64,000 nt of DNA, from positions 310,001-374,000 of the forward strand of contig NW_008806283.1 of assembly GCF_000400465.1 (NCBI RefSeq). The letters are read 5' to 3'. The position numbers were made by a program, and so were the translations under genes. This stretch comes from Wallemia ichthyophaga EXF-994 (Eukaryota; Basidiomycota; Wallemiomycetes; Wallemiales; Wallemiaceae). The notes beneath the pieces are model-generated. The model saw nothing but the letters and a program-made list of their open reading frames with translations. It was not told the DNA's origin and ran no database searches. Shown one piece after another: positions 23,042 to 32,975 of this stretch (its first letter is position 1; each line of letters begins with the position of its first letter).

Positions 23042-23659
23042 CTACTCAAAATCACCGCCACCACCACCACCGTCATCATCGCCGCCGTCATCTTCGTCAC
23101 CTTCACCATTATCGAAATATTGATTGGCATAATCTGCATCGTCTTCACCATCGTCACCCTCTTCTTCCTCTTCCAGCTCCTCTTCTTGATCCTCCTCTGC
23201 ATTCTCCGCATCATCCCAATCGATTTTGCGTTTCTCTCTGCGCTGGACAGTCTTGCGCATACGGACACCGTCAAAGACCTGCGCCGGGAAGAATTCAGGG
23301 TTCATTATAGACTTGAGTGAGGAGAGGTGGTCCTGGTTGGCGACTGTATTAGGTTTCAGTTTGTATTTATCTGAGTAGCGTTCGACTTGATTAGCATTAG
23401 CATTCGCGCTGTTATCCTCCTCGGTAGCTTCTTCGGGTAGGTTGTAGGGAGAAAGACGTATGAGCTCGTAGTAGTCACCCGCAGCGTTTGCATACTCCAG
23501 CTCAGATGGCGCTGCTGCATTCATGTGCTTCATTTTCTGCGGTGGGTAAAGCGCCGATGAGCCCTGTGTGCGCATCGACGCCATATCAGCGAATGTTAGA
23601 CCCATCGGCGGCATCGCTGCTCCACCGCCGAATCTTCCGCCGCGACCTCCTCTACTCAT
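23042..23659 (-). CDS. RPC31: RNA polymerase III subunit Rpc31 (RPC7)
   Basis: Subunit of the Pol III C31-C34-C82 initiation subcomplex. The intronless 205-residue protein starts MSRGGRGGRFGGG; an earlier in-frame codon exists, but the ATG at 23659 gives the classic Rpc31 N-terminus. A central segment (YELIRLSPYNLPEEATEEDN and LKSIMNPEFFPAQVFDGV) contains the region that contacts other Pol III subunits. RREKRKIDWDDAE then leads into a very acidic tail with Glu/Asp runs and a final poly-Gly stretch, as in the family. It converges on KIN1 with about 180 bp between stops. Confidence 0.9.
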   Translation of the reverse strand: MSRGGRGGRFGGGAAMPPMGLTFADMASMRTQGSSALYPPQKMKHMNAAAPSELEYANAAGDYYELIRLSPYNLPEEATEEDNSANANANQVERYSDKYKLKPNTVANQDHLSSLKSIMNPEFFPAQVFDGVRMRKTVQRREKRKIDWDDAENAEEDQEEELEEEEEGDDGEDDADYANQYFDNGEGDEDDGGDDDGGGGGGDFE

Positions 23660-24394
23660 TTGGTGTGGTGGTGTGGAAGACAGCGATAACAAAGTAAAAA
23701 TCAAAATAAATAAATATAAATAAATATTATTGTAAAATGATTGTAAGTGGTGTGTTAATGAGTGTGAGTCTGATGTAAGCTGTTGCTCGCCGCGTGGCTA
23801 ATGAATGTGAAGCGTTGAGTTGCTTGTAGTGTGCCAATATGTTTCCTGCCTAATTCTGCCACCTAATTCCAGCTCAATTCAGCTCAATTACGCTTTCCCT
23901 GCCAGCTACAGATTGGACAGACGTCTAATCGCAGTTAGTGCCCTTTCAACTCAAGTATCTTGCTACTCACATATCTTGCTCCCACACATCGGAATCAGTG
24001 GGACAAAGAAAAACTCGAACCAGTAGCGCTCTTTTCCAAACACCACCGATACGTTGTGACACCTCGGACACTGTCCCTTTCCTTTCGGACTTTGCTCTTT
24101 CGTCTCCTTAACGCGCCTTGGGAATCCAAATACTAAACACATACTTCATTCCCTTTTCATTAGCTTCTCCCGCCTCGTTATCGCCTAAACTTACGTTACG
24201 TGATGACGGATGCGGGGAGAGGATATTTATGACGCGTTCGGACGTAGCAGGTTGGAATATTAGGGTGATGTAATGAATATAACTTGGTTTAATACCAATT
24301 ATCATATAAATTGACGCGCTCAACACCTCTTGTGCACCCAATCACCATCACCCACCCCATTCGGCAGCGGCAACGTCATATCCAAAAAATCAAA
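23660..24394. other. Intergenic region between RPC31 and a small membrane gene
   Basis: About 735 bp holding two divergent promoters. A TATA-like CATATAAATT near 24303 lies about 90 bp ahead of the ATG at 24395 and fits that gene's promoter. A 77-codon minus-strand ORF at 24108-24341 has no recognisable feature and I treat it as chance. Confidence 0.45.
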
Positions 24395-24962
24395 ATGAGC
24401 ATTAAAAGCTTCTTAGAAACATTTATTCCATTTTAAATACCTCCATTAACTGCCTTATACTTGCTTATACGCAATAATAGTCACTCCTCACGCATCGCTG
24501 GTACTTTTATTGGTTCCGGTTTAATGACCAAGGGCATTGCCATGATTCTAGACAGCGATAAATCTTTCCTCGGTGGCTATTCGATGTTCACCGGAATACT
24601 GCTTTTTGTTCTCGCTTTAGGTGGCCGGCGTGGCTTCTTCAAAGCCGATCTTAACCATTATATGGACGGCACCGCATCTGATTACTACAAGTGGTACCCA
24701 AATACTGATAATGTAGATGTGAGATATGGTCAACGCTTCACCTGTTTATTCGAGAAACGTTTTTGACATTTTCAAGAAGACTTACTATGCTAAGACGGAT
24801 GGTGAATTCGTTATGGAGATGACGACAAAGAAGAGTGAAACTTATCAAATGGACCAAATCAATGATGGTAATGAGCATATCTTCGTTCTCAAGCCTAGCT
24901 CTATGTCTTTGAGTAATGGTTTGCCATCTTTAGCTAAGATAGGCTATAAAGAAATCGACTAA
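24395..24962 (+). pseudogene. Small membrane-protein gene with in-frame UAA near its start
   Basis: I do not recognise the family. From the well-placed ATG at 24395 (context ATCAAAATGAG) thirteen codons encode MSIKSFLETFIPF, then TAA at 24434-24436, and the same frame continues as IPPLTALYLLIRNNSHSSRI. There is no GT between the ATG and this stop, so no intron can remove it. The rest encodes a hydrophobic helix (YSMFTGILLFVLALGG) and a soluble tail. A likely 58-nt intron (24719-24776) joins WYPNTDNVD to KTYYAKTDGEFVMEM, giving about 168 codons in all with a length divisible by three. It could be a pseudogene, a stop-readthrough gene, a sequence error, or a gene initiating at a downstream Met (about 24524). 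Function unknown. Confidence 0.5.
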
Positions 24963-25828
24963 GATAAAGATTCTGTTTGAAAAAACCAGATGAGACAGTT
25001 TAATTCATTTTTGGCATTTACAAGTATATTCCATTACGTTCCACATTACGAGACAATCGCGTTATTTACTCTCGAAGCTTTATAGATAGATGGGAATCAC
25101 ATTATATAATCAAAAGCTTTACAACGATTAATAGTCTTCGCCTACGATACCCAAGAGTTAACTACGTGGAGCTAACAGAGGCGCGCTAGTGAGGAGCGGG
25201 TTTTTGAAGAATTCATAGAGAGCAACTCGAAGCTCTATCACTGCTTGAATTCTCAAATGGCTGAAAGTTGAGAAGAAAAACCTTGTGAAATTGCTAAAGG
25301 ATTAGGTTAAGACAAGACGTGTTGTGGTACAAGATAAACGTAATTGAAACCTAATACAATTGTGATGTGAAATCTAAATATGTTGTGAAGACAATAAATG
25401 TTTAATACTGCGTCCATTAATACTTTTTAAAGCATGAGGAGTTGAAGGGGGTGTCGCATTTACTGGAAGCTATTCTTGACTAGCGTCTTAAACTTTGAAT
25501 GGTTGGTGGTTCTCAGTTACGCCAAACCACTGGAGTATCTTTGGTATGTAGTCAATTGTGGTTTAAAGAACTCGTAAAGGGCCTGTAGAGAGTGTGCGTT
25601 TCTGAGCGTTGGACCTATTTCGAACCGAATATTATTGATCTTGATAATCTTCTGTTAATGTGATTCTGGTCTTCCATGCCTTTTATATATGAATTTTCTA
25701 TGCGAGACGATGTTCTCTTTGCAGTTGAATCAATCAGTCGGAAACTCATGGGAAAAAAATTCATCAGCTGCGATTCGATCAGATTTACGTTCTGAATATG
25801 ATTAAATAATAATTGCTGATACCATCAC
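24963..25828. other. Long intergenic region with one clear hairpin
   Basis: About 865 bp without a supported gene. One notable element is an inverted repeat at 25209-25252: GAATTCATAGAG on the left pairs in two blocks with CTCTAT and TGAATTC on the right. I looked for snoRNA, tRNA, 5S and snRNA boxes and found none I could defend. The right end precedes the tRNA-Glu gene. Confidence 0.4.
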
Positions 25829-25910
25829 TCGTGTATGGTGTAGTGGTTATCATATCGGTTTTTCACTTGAAAGACCACCGAAGAGCCGGGTTCGATTCCC
25901 GGTACGCGAA
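25829..25910 (+). tRNA. tRNA-Glu (UUC) with a 10-nt intron
   Basis: Acceptor arms TCGTGTA (25829-25835) and TACGCGA (25903-25909) pair over seven positions with one G-T. The D arm is GTGTAGTGGTTATCAT, giving a Pol III A box. The anticodon stem TCGGT/ACCGA encloses a 17-nt loop. With anticodon TTC at 25862-25864, a 10-nt intron at 25866-25875 after position 37 reduces the loop to seven bases, and the intron contains GAAA able to pair with the anticodon, as expected for a splicing substrate. The T arm CGGGTTCGATTCCCG supplies the B box. The discriminator is A, CA follows, and a TTTTT run starts at 25913, a Pol III terminator. Confidence 0.93.
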
Positions 25911-25912
25911 CA

Positions 25913-25917
25913 TTTTT
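25913..25917 (+). terminator. Pol III T-run terminator of tRNA-Glu
   Basis: Five consecutive T residues on the coding strand begin two bases after the tRNA discriminator base, the usual minimum RNA polymerase III stop signal in fungi. Confidence 0.7.
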
Positions 25918-26064
25918 GCCTCAAGTTTTAATTTTGGCTTTTTGTGTGTGACTGCCTCCTAATAATGGGCCGATGGGTTGGATGTTTAGAATTTTGAACA
26001 GCTTGTTCAGACTCACGCCACGTGCTAATTGTACCACTCTTTCCATTTAACCATCACTGGGCAG

Positions 26065-26775
26065 ATGTCCAAGGTCAACAAATTCGATGCGGCGCTACTC
26101 GTATTTCAAATAATAGCAGTGCAATCAATACACTATTTATCACTGTCAATAATAACCCCACTCTTGCTTCATCTATTTGGGAATGATGAAGCATTGCGAT
26201 ACGAATGGGGGAGCTCACCGCCATGTTCTATTGGATTGATTCTAGATTGGCGGGAGCTAGCAAACTGGGACCACGGTGAACCAGTCTGGCAGGGGTTGTG
26301 GATCCAAGGGGTTCAACGAGGACGCAGTGCGAATATATACGAATGGGATGGGAGTCATAATAGGAGTAGAGGATGGGTATTGGCAATATGCTGGGTCTTT
26401 GCCTGCTTTGTTGATATTATACCTCTGTACTACCTCATTCGCAAACCAACCCTCATCCTTGATTTCGCATTGACAATAACAGGCCTTCACTTCTTGTTCA
26501 CCACAGCGCACATACAAAGCCCGCCTGTTGGATTCTTCTGCTACGGGGTGTACGCACTCGGTGTGGTCGTGCTAGTTGTTGGTGCTGAACAGCTTGCGAT
26601 GAGAAGAGAATTGACGGAGGGATTATGGGGTGATAAGTCGAATGAGCAGGATTATGAAATGTCTACTAGACACAACCACAATCAACATGTCCGTTCTCAT
26701 CGCAGACCTACGGGATTAGGCTTGGTTTTGGATAGCCCTGATAACAGCCCAGACAAAATTAGAAATACACAATGA
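26065..26775 (+). CDS. SYS1: Sys1 Golgi membrane protein
   Basis: Multi-spanning late-Golgi protein that recruits the Arl3 GTPase and so the golgin Imh1. The 236-residue protein starts at ATG 26065 (MSKVNKFDAALLVFQIIAVQ); the frame is open upstream but has no ATG there. Sys1 family features are the FD-x-x-L-x-x-x-Q-I-x-x-x-Q-x-x-x-YL start, a first helix SIITPLLLHLFG, helices VLAICWVFACFVDIIPLYYL and LDFALTITGLHFLFTTAHI, and a final FFCYGVYALGVVVLVVGAEQ. A hydrophilic tail of about 60 residues follows. TAACC...GGGCAG right before the ATG resembles an intron end, so a 5'-UTR intron is likely. Confidence 0.88.
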   Translation: MSKVNKFDAALLVFQIIAVQSIHYLSLSIITPLLLHLFGNDEALRYEWGSSPPCSIGLILDWRELANWDHGEPVWQGLWIQGVQRGRSANIYEWDGSHNRSRGWVLAICWVFACFVDIIPLYYLIRKPTLILDFALTITGLHFLFTTAHIQSPPVGFFCYGVYALGVVVLVVGAEQLAMRRELTEGLWGDKSNEQDYEMSTRHNHNQHVRSHRRPTGLGLVLDSPDNSPDKIRNTQ

Positions 26776-27173
26776 AGTAACTCGTACTTGCATACAGACA
26801 GTTATACCAACCAACACAGCAACATTGTAGGATATATAGTAAATTTACAGAAGAAGGAAGCAGCGTACGTTATAGAGCGAGTGAAAAGTATTATGTATAT
26901 AGTGCTTGTATATATGTGACTACACCACAAGCGCACCGTAAGCGTCGCTAATCAAAAGTAAAATAAGTATATATGTAAGTATGAATGTGACAAAAATAGA
27001 TGGATGAGCTTTAGATAGAAGTCTATTCCAAATAAGCGACTTTGGTATCGTTATTATTGCAAGTGGCGAGTTTAAAAAGTGAAGAAAAGAAAGACATTTG
27101 AACGCATAACGTTTGCGTCATAATGATAAGCTAGAAGTGAAAAATCTCAGGCCTGGAGAACTAACTAGAAGAG
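26776..27173. other. Convergent intergenic region
   Basis: About 400 bp between the SYS1 stop and the stop of a minus-strand orphan gene. It is AT-rich with GTATATA-type simple sequence around 26885-26970 and contains no gene I can support. It must carry both polyadenylation regions. Confidence 0.45.
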
Positions 27174-28401
27174 CTATCGTGTAATGGATGGGTTGATGCG
27201 CAGTCCTTTAGCGATCCTTGTACGTACAGACTTACGCACACCGTCCTCTTCGTACCGCAGCGACAGTGACTGTGGAGGGATATGGTTTGGGAAAACCACT
27301 TGGGTGCTAGGAGGTGTTATTAGAGTAGAGATTTCCGTTGAAACGGTGGAGCTTGAAGTTTTGTGATGGAGGTCGGATGCCTGACGATACACCTCTTCTG
27401 GTTTGAAGTGCACACGTGTATCTGTAGGTCGAATGTTTTCTTTTTTGCTCTTGACTTCGTCCTCGTCAGATACATACGCCACTTCCTCTTTCACCTTGGG
27501 CTGTGTCTTCTGCATTAGGCTCTTGTGACTCCTAAGCCTCGCCGCGCTGGCGTGGCTCGCCTTGCGCGATGCCTGCGCCTTAGTGAAGATTAGGGGCGCT
27601 CTATGCCCCTTTTCTTTTTCTCTTTCTTTGTCTTTCTGCTGCTGCTGCACCTGCAACTGCTCAGACAAACGCTCGCTCTTAATGATCTTGCACTGAGCCT
27701 GTTCAGACAGACTCTGGAGCTGTCTCAATTTACCTGACATTGGGTACTCCCGTTTTGCTGCAGAAAGGTAGTTGTCCTTGAGATACAGCCTGAAATCGTC
27801 TCTGGGGGACTGCAGCCGCTGGGACAGTCCTTTTTTGGCGATGTGTGAGTTCATGTCTGTCAATGGCGGAGGTGAAGGGGATGTATTTGCTGTTATGGAA
27901 ATGTCTGACTCTGCGTTGTTTGTGTTGCCTGTGTTGTTTGCATTTGTGCCAGTTTCTTCGTTGGATTGAAACATCGTGGGTTTAGGGCTATACGGTGGCC
28001 AGTGTTCGCGATGCCTGTGTTTTATATGCAGTGACTTTAGTGAGTCGTTGTTGTTCGAAAGCTGACTCTTGCAAGTGATAGCGCTGTGTGGTAGATCCTC
28101 CGAGTATGCACGCATCGGTGGAGGATTCAAGACGTTGTCGTCCGTTAAAACCGCCTGCTTATGTAAGCCAGAGTCCCTTGGTATCTAACTTGTTACACAC
28201 ATCAAGAAGATCATCGTAAATGAGGTCAAATTGGGCAGCCGAGGGGGTGATGAATGTGGGTGAGTCGTTGAGCAGCATCCCATTGTTCTGAACAAGTCTC
28301 TTGGAGAGGCTGTCAAGCTGCTCTGCCTGGGTATTCGATAAACACGAGTGCCGATATGCTATGCCATCACCCACCTTTGCCGGTAGCTCTGTGTTTAGCA
28401 T
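27174..28401 (-). CDS. Hypothetical protein, charged and largely disordered
   Basis: I do not recognise this protein. Exons 28401-28375, 28326-28201 and 28154-27174 (introns 48 and 46 nt, GTGGGT and GTGTGT donors) give 377 residues. A short ordered N-terminus (KAEQLDSLSKRLVQNNGMLL; SAAQFDLIYDDLLD) is followed by Asn/Thr/Pro-rich disorder. A Gln/Lys/Glu-rich probable coiled coil (LRQLQSLSEQAQ and QLQVQQQQKDKEREKEK) comes next, then basic and KENIRP-type segments and a terminal RKSVRTRIAKGLRINPS. Composition suggests a nuclear or cytoskeletal protein, but that is only inference. The ORF is open upstream to an ATG at 28518, so the start is uncertain. Confidence 0.6.
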
Positions 28402-29020
28402 TTCAAAACTTAAAAATGAAAAAGAATGTTGATTGTTGAGACGGGAGACTGAGGTCCCAGATACCATTGTCCCATCACGCCCTGTTCCTGGCAGCGGCCA
28501 ATGTGAATTTCTCTGCATGAGAACAATGGCGTTGAGTGAGACAGGGTTCGGCAGTTATGCAGGGGAGCTAGACCTGAATGTACCATTGCTTTTAGCTACT
28601 ATCGCTCAATAGTGCTTTAACCGGTCCGCCATCGCTGTGATCACATTAGCTCCGCGTTCTCCGATCTTGTGCATTAGCACCCTGGTTTTTGTGTAATTTT
28701 ATGCATCCTTTAAGCCCAAAATCTAAACTTTCGCATACTCCGCCTAGCACACGAATTGTATTACTGCTTCCTTGAATTAATGGCTCATTAATTGACGGCT
28801 CACTAAGCAAGTGGCCCAACCACACGGTTCAAACCGGAAGCAGTGTGTAATCTTGCGCTATTTTGCGTGTTTCCGCTTCTGTGCTATGTGAAAGTTTCAC
28901 TCGGCCTCAACCTTAAAATTAAAATACGATATGACATGCATTAAACAATTAGCGTTATATTCTACTATTCTGGTATACAAAGGAATCATTCTATTTCTAC
29001 TTGAACATGTACATGTACTT
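28402..29020. other. Intergenic region upstream of the orphan gene
   Basis: About 620 bp between the proposed start of a minus-strand orphan gene and the stop of the Syg1-like gene. The left part may hold an additional 5' exon of the orphan (in-frame ATG at 28518, intron-like TTTTTAAG near 28410). I see no RNA gene or repeat. Confidence 0.4.
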
Positions 29021-31648
29021 CTACCTGAAAGAACCATCCTCCCTCTTCCCTTTATTGCTCACAGATGTAGCACTAGCGTATGGGGTTTTGTTTACCCGGC
29101 TATTATCATTCGGGTAAGCGTAAGAGTCATCAGAGAAAGAAAGCGAGTTCTCGAAATCGCTATCTTCATATCCGCTCCCACTCCCGCTGCCGTCACCATC
29201 GCCGCCAAAATCAAACTCGACGGCATCCGACGCCTTTCTGTGCATCGCCCACGGCCGCTTTGCGACAGTAGGACGACGCTCATAGTCCCTGGCAGCGGGA
29301 CGGCCACGCGCACCGCCTTCAGTGAGCTGTTCGGACCGGGGGACTGTCATAACAAGACGAGCTATGTCGTCATCCTCCGTAGTGGCAGTAGTGGCACTGT
29401 TCGCAGGTTTCGAATCAGGCTCTACCGTCAAATCGAATGCTGCACCAGCTTGCACGGCATCGTCGTCCACCATCGACCCCTTAGACAGCTTTTCGTCGTA
29501 AGGCATCTTGACATCCTTCACCACCTTATACTGGTCGACGTTGCCGACGTGCTCATTCTCGAAGCGGTAGAAATTCCACTGCCACCGTCGACATACTTCC
29601 ATCACGGCAAATATGAAGCTGCGCACGGCGTAGCGTGCGTGGTGGTCTGGGAGATAAAAAAGCCATATGAAACGGAGGATAGTATTGGTGATCTGGATTG
29701 GTGTTAGCTGCGAAGAATGGCAGGTATGACAACCCCACCATCGAAAAGTAATAGAGCTAATTGACATGTCAGTAACAAGGAAACAAAGCGAATCGCATTA
29801 TGAAAAACTCACATAGGTCTTCTCAAAAGCCAAAGTATCGCGTAGGAAGCGCCGTTTGGATTTGCGCTGTAGCAGCGACCAATCCATCAGTAGGTCCCAG
29901 CTAGCAGTATAGGAGGAAGATATAACCGAAAAAATGATCCATATAATGAATGTATAGTGCTCATAGCTCCCTTTCCCGCTATATCGCCAGCCGAAGAAGG
30001 CGAAATTCTGAGCAACGACACTAACGTACTTGCCTGTGTTGACCAAGTGGATCCGCATAGTATATTTCGAGTCATGGTATCTGCGGAGACACTGACATAA
30101 TCTAATAGTGGCCGGAATGGACTGCAGGATCGGGGTCGCCCATGAGGACTGATTGGAGCAGTATGTACGCGTATCATCCTCGTGCCACTTGACGTTGTAG
30201 CAGCAGCCTAAGAAACGCAGGTTGGAGAATGTGTAAGCGAGTGAATTTAATTCATCACCCAGGACTTAAGTCAGGTGTTAGAAAGTTGGCGTAGTGACAG
30301 ACAAACTCACAGAAATCTCGGAACTGTTCGCTATTATTAGTCATTTCATTAACACACAATAAGCAGCACAAACCTGAACACTGAGCAGCCCCGCTGTGAA
30401 AACTCTCAGTAATGACTTGATCATCCAGTAGCGCGCATTTCGATACATAAATGGCAGAGGATTGAACCAGATGATCAGAGTAACTATTATCCAAATGAGT
30501 GGCCAAGATGTGGGCGCGATGGTCTCACTCCAGCTGTTAGTGAAGGAGACATAGAACGACCACGACAGCAACAAGCAGAGGAACGAAGCTAACACGCTTA
30601 CTTGAGACGGATGCAAATAGCGTCTGAAATCCAGCTCGAAGATAAAAACGTAGTTTATCCTCGCCTTTGAAAGTAGTGCCTCATTAGTTGAGAAAAGAAG
30701 TAGAAAGAATGGAGGGAGTATACAGGCGCTGTAAGCCTGTAGAAGAGCCTGCCACGTTGGCAAGTTCTCACGCAATGTCGGATTGTAGACATTATGAATA
30801 CCCATGCAGATAGGTGGGATCGACAATCCGATAAAGATACCAGTGAATACTAGCGGTGCTGTAACTGATCTCTTTGTAGACTCCAGCCTCAACTTCTGAG
30901 CTGCACGTCTATGTGACCCTCTTTCAAAATAAGACGCAAAGACATTTTCAGTCGCATCGAGCAGATAATTAACATCCTGCGACGTTGTAAATTCTGATTG
31001 ATTCACCTTCTGTTGAATGTACAGCGGACCGAATTTGATATTGTTCTCCGCCATCTTATCATACTTCTTGAGGGCCTTGTAGAAGGCGACTTGATTGAGG
31101 TCAGAGAATGATTTAAGCATATTGAGATATCTGTGCAGCTCAAACACTGCGAGTTTCAGCTTTCTCTGCGCCTTCTTGTAACCCTGTGGATCTGGGAGGC
31201 CTTCAGTGTTATCTTTCTGGATATGAGCTCTGCTGGGAGGTATTGGAGGCTGACGCGTGAATACTCTATAGAAGTTTCTGATGTGTCTTGTATCCCATGC
31301 ACCCTTGAATGCGAGGTAGATGTTGCGCGGGTACTGCGTGTAAAATGATTGGCGGTGCTTTCGTAGTTGAATTAGCTGCGAATCTAACAAAGCAGCCTGT
31401 GTTTGCGCGTCTGACAGTCTATCGAGGTAAAACTCATTGATTTTGACTAATTCAGCGTTGAGAGTGTTGAAAAATGATCTGTGCGTTGGTGGGAGTATGG
31501 AAATAATATAATTTATATCATTAACGCTATCCTTTATCTCCACACGACCAGATAAATGTTTTATCTTCTTTTTCGAGTGCTTGTAAGCGAAGTAGCCTGG
31601 CAGCCATTCTGAGACTGCTTCAGCATCAAGTGTGACGCTAAATTTCAT
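29021..31648 (-). CDS. SYG1: Syg1/XPR1-like SPX-EXS membrane protein
   Basis: SPX-EXS protein related to the phosphate exporter XPR1 and yeast Syg1; SPX domains sense inositol pyrophosphates. Exons 31648-30374, 30323-30311, 30264-29813, 29756-29739 and 29692-29021 encode 809 residues. The SPX part begins MKFSVTLDAEAVSEWLPGYF and contains KKIKHL and NEFYLDRLSDAQ; the second SPX half is KLKLAVFELHRYLNMLKSFS. About eight hydrophobic helices follow. The EXS domain is rebuilt across a 13-nt exon (FRDFFLGDELNSLAYTFSNL) and an 18-nt exon (EKTYLYYFSM then NTILRFIWLFYL). A disordered acidic tail ends the protein. Removing either microexon breaks the EXS sequence, so both are likely real. The substrate is not provable from sequence. 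Confidence 0.93.
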
Positions 31649-31935
31649 TAAGAGATATATCTAGCGGAGTATCCGATACGTTTTCGTAGCGCGTCTATGT
31701 AGCGTGCCGCCTGTGGATGAAGCTAGCAATGTGACTATAGAGGTGAACAAATTTGACTAGCTTTGTTACTTGTTGGCTGTGAGCACTGAAGGAATCTAAT
31801 TTTGTACAATATTCGGAAATTCACTCTACTCATTCATCACATTCACGGCTAACTTACTGCATACAACCTTCGAAGAAAATATTCATTCCAAAGTTTTAAT
31901 TAAATCTAGTTTCCCAGAGATAGTCCCATTATTTG

Positions 31936-32633
31936 TCAATACGTCCGCCACCCCTCACCATTAAAGTAACTTTTCTCAGGCACTGGTGCCGACGCTGTCG
32001 ACAAAGGCCAAAGCATGTCATCACCATCGACCTCAGTGGACTCCCGCTTGAGCTTCTTGCTAACGCTACGCGTCATTTTAATGTTTTTCCACTCGTTGCT
32101 GGCCTGCTTTGATATCTTGCTCTGATGGGTTGTGCTTCCATTGGCTCTAATGCGACAATCAGAAAACTGAAACACCGATAAATTTCTCACTCACTTCAAA
32201 TCTGCACTTTTCTTCCGTCTGTATTCTAGGAATGAATTCATTCTAGCATGCGTCAGCAACGTGCAACTGTGCGTTCACCAACTCACCTCGGCAGCGGAGA
32301 AGGAGATGGACACATCTCTGCAGAGAAATCTGCAGAGCACAAATATTCATACTCCGATGCCAAACCCCTGCATCTCTTCTTCGGTGGTTTATGTACGTTC
32401 AAGTCTAATGGTGGCTGCGTCCTTGGCGTGATACTCGGAGGTAGATGGAGTATCTCAGGTAGATCCATCGGCGTACTCATCCACTCATCACTGGGTATGC
32501 TGTTGAAGATAGTGTCTTCAGAGGTTCTGTAGACTGAGTGAGTCGTTGATAGTTGTATTGCTATCGAGCCGTCAGAGCGTTCCCTTTTCTGCTGGAAAAA
32601 CTCACGCAAGTGGTAAAACGATAGGGAGCTCAT
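31936..32633 (-). CDS. HMG-box DNA-binding protein
   Basis: Exons 32633-32287, 32242-32195 and 32146-31936 (introns 44 and 48 nt) give 201 residues. Residues 1-115 are Ser/Pro-rich and unremarkable. The splice at exon 2 builds PLPRMNSFLEYRRKKSADLK, followed after exon 3 by SKISKQASNEWKNIK. This is the core of a MATA-HMG/SOX-type box (R/P-MN-x-F-x-x-YR...K; SxIS...xWK), where the MN-F-x-x-YR helix inserts into the DNA minor groove. The third helix is shorter or diverged compared with canonical boxes. No single ORF shows the box. In fungi such proteins include mating and differentiation regulators, but I cannot assign a specific role. A bZIP factor gene lies just upstream on the same strand. 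Confidence 0.75.
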
Positions 32634-32975
32634 GGTATAATGGATGAAGGAAGACCGTTATGCTCCACCTTCTTAAATATATCCATTGATTGAAGTCTTG
32701 AAAGGTGAAAACTTGCTCTTCCCCGCGATACACTCTCTGCACATATGAATACGCGGACAAAGATAGTTTACACCGATGTGAAAAATAGCGTTGAAGATAG
32801 CTACACAAGGTGAATGCTGCGTTGAGTGGTGTAGTGAGAAAAGTGAGTGATGTATCAAACGAGCCCAGCATTAACTCCAAGGCACGTATAAAGAATAGTC
32901 TATATAGAGCGTGTATGGAATGATATATTACAAAGTATAGAAGTAAAATAAATTTGATATTCACAAGCAACCAAC
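32634..32975. other. Spacer between HMG-box and bZIP genes
   Basis: About 340 bp between the stop of the bZIP gene and the start of the HMG-box gene, both minus strand. ORFs here show no coding character. It should hold the HMG gene promoter and the bZIP 3' end. Confidence 0.4.

Noticed and set aside
24108-24341. 77-codon minus-strand ORF in the RPC31 to membrane-gene spacer
   Set aside because: No motif, lies across a likely promoter with a TATA-like box, no neighbour or splice support.
28820-28860. GGTTCAAACC resembling a tRNA T-loop
   Set aside because: The flanking bases do not form the five-pair T stem, and no acceptor, D or anticodon arms fit around it.
28931-29707. 258-codon plus-strand ORF over the Syg1-like 3' end
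   Set aside because: It lies opposite exon 5 of the Syg1-like gene, whose EXS sequence is convincing; the plus-strand product has no domain.
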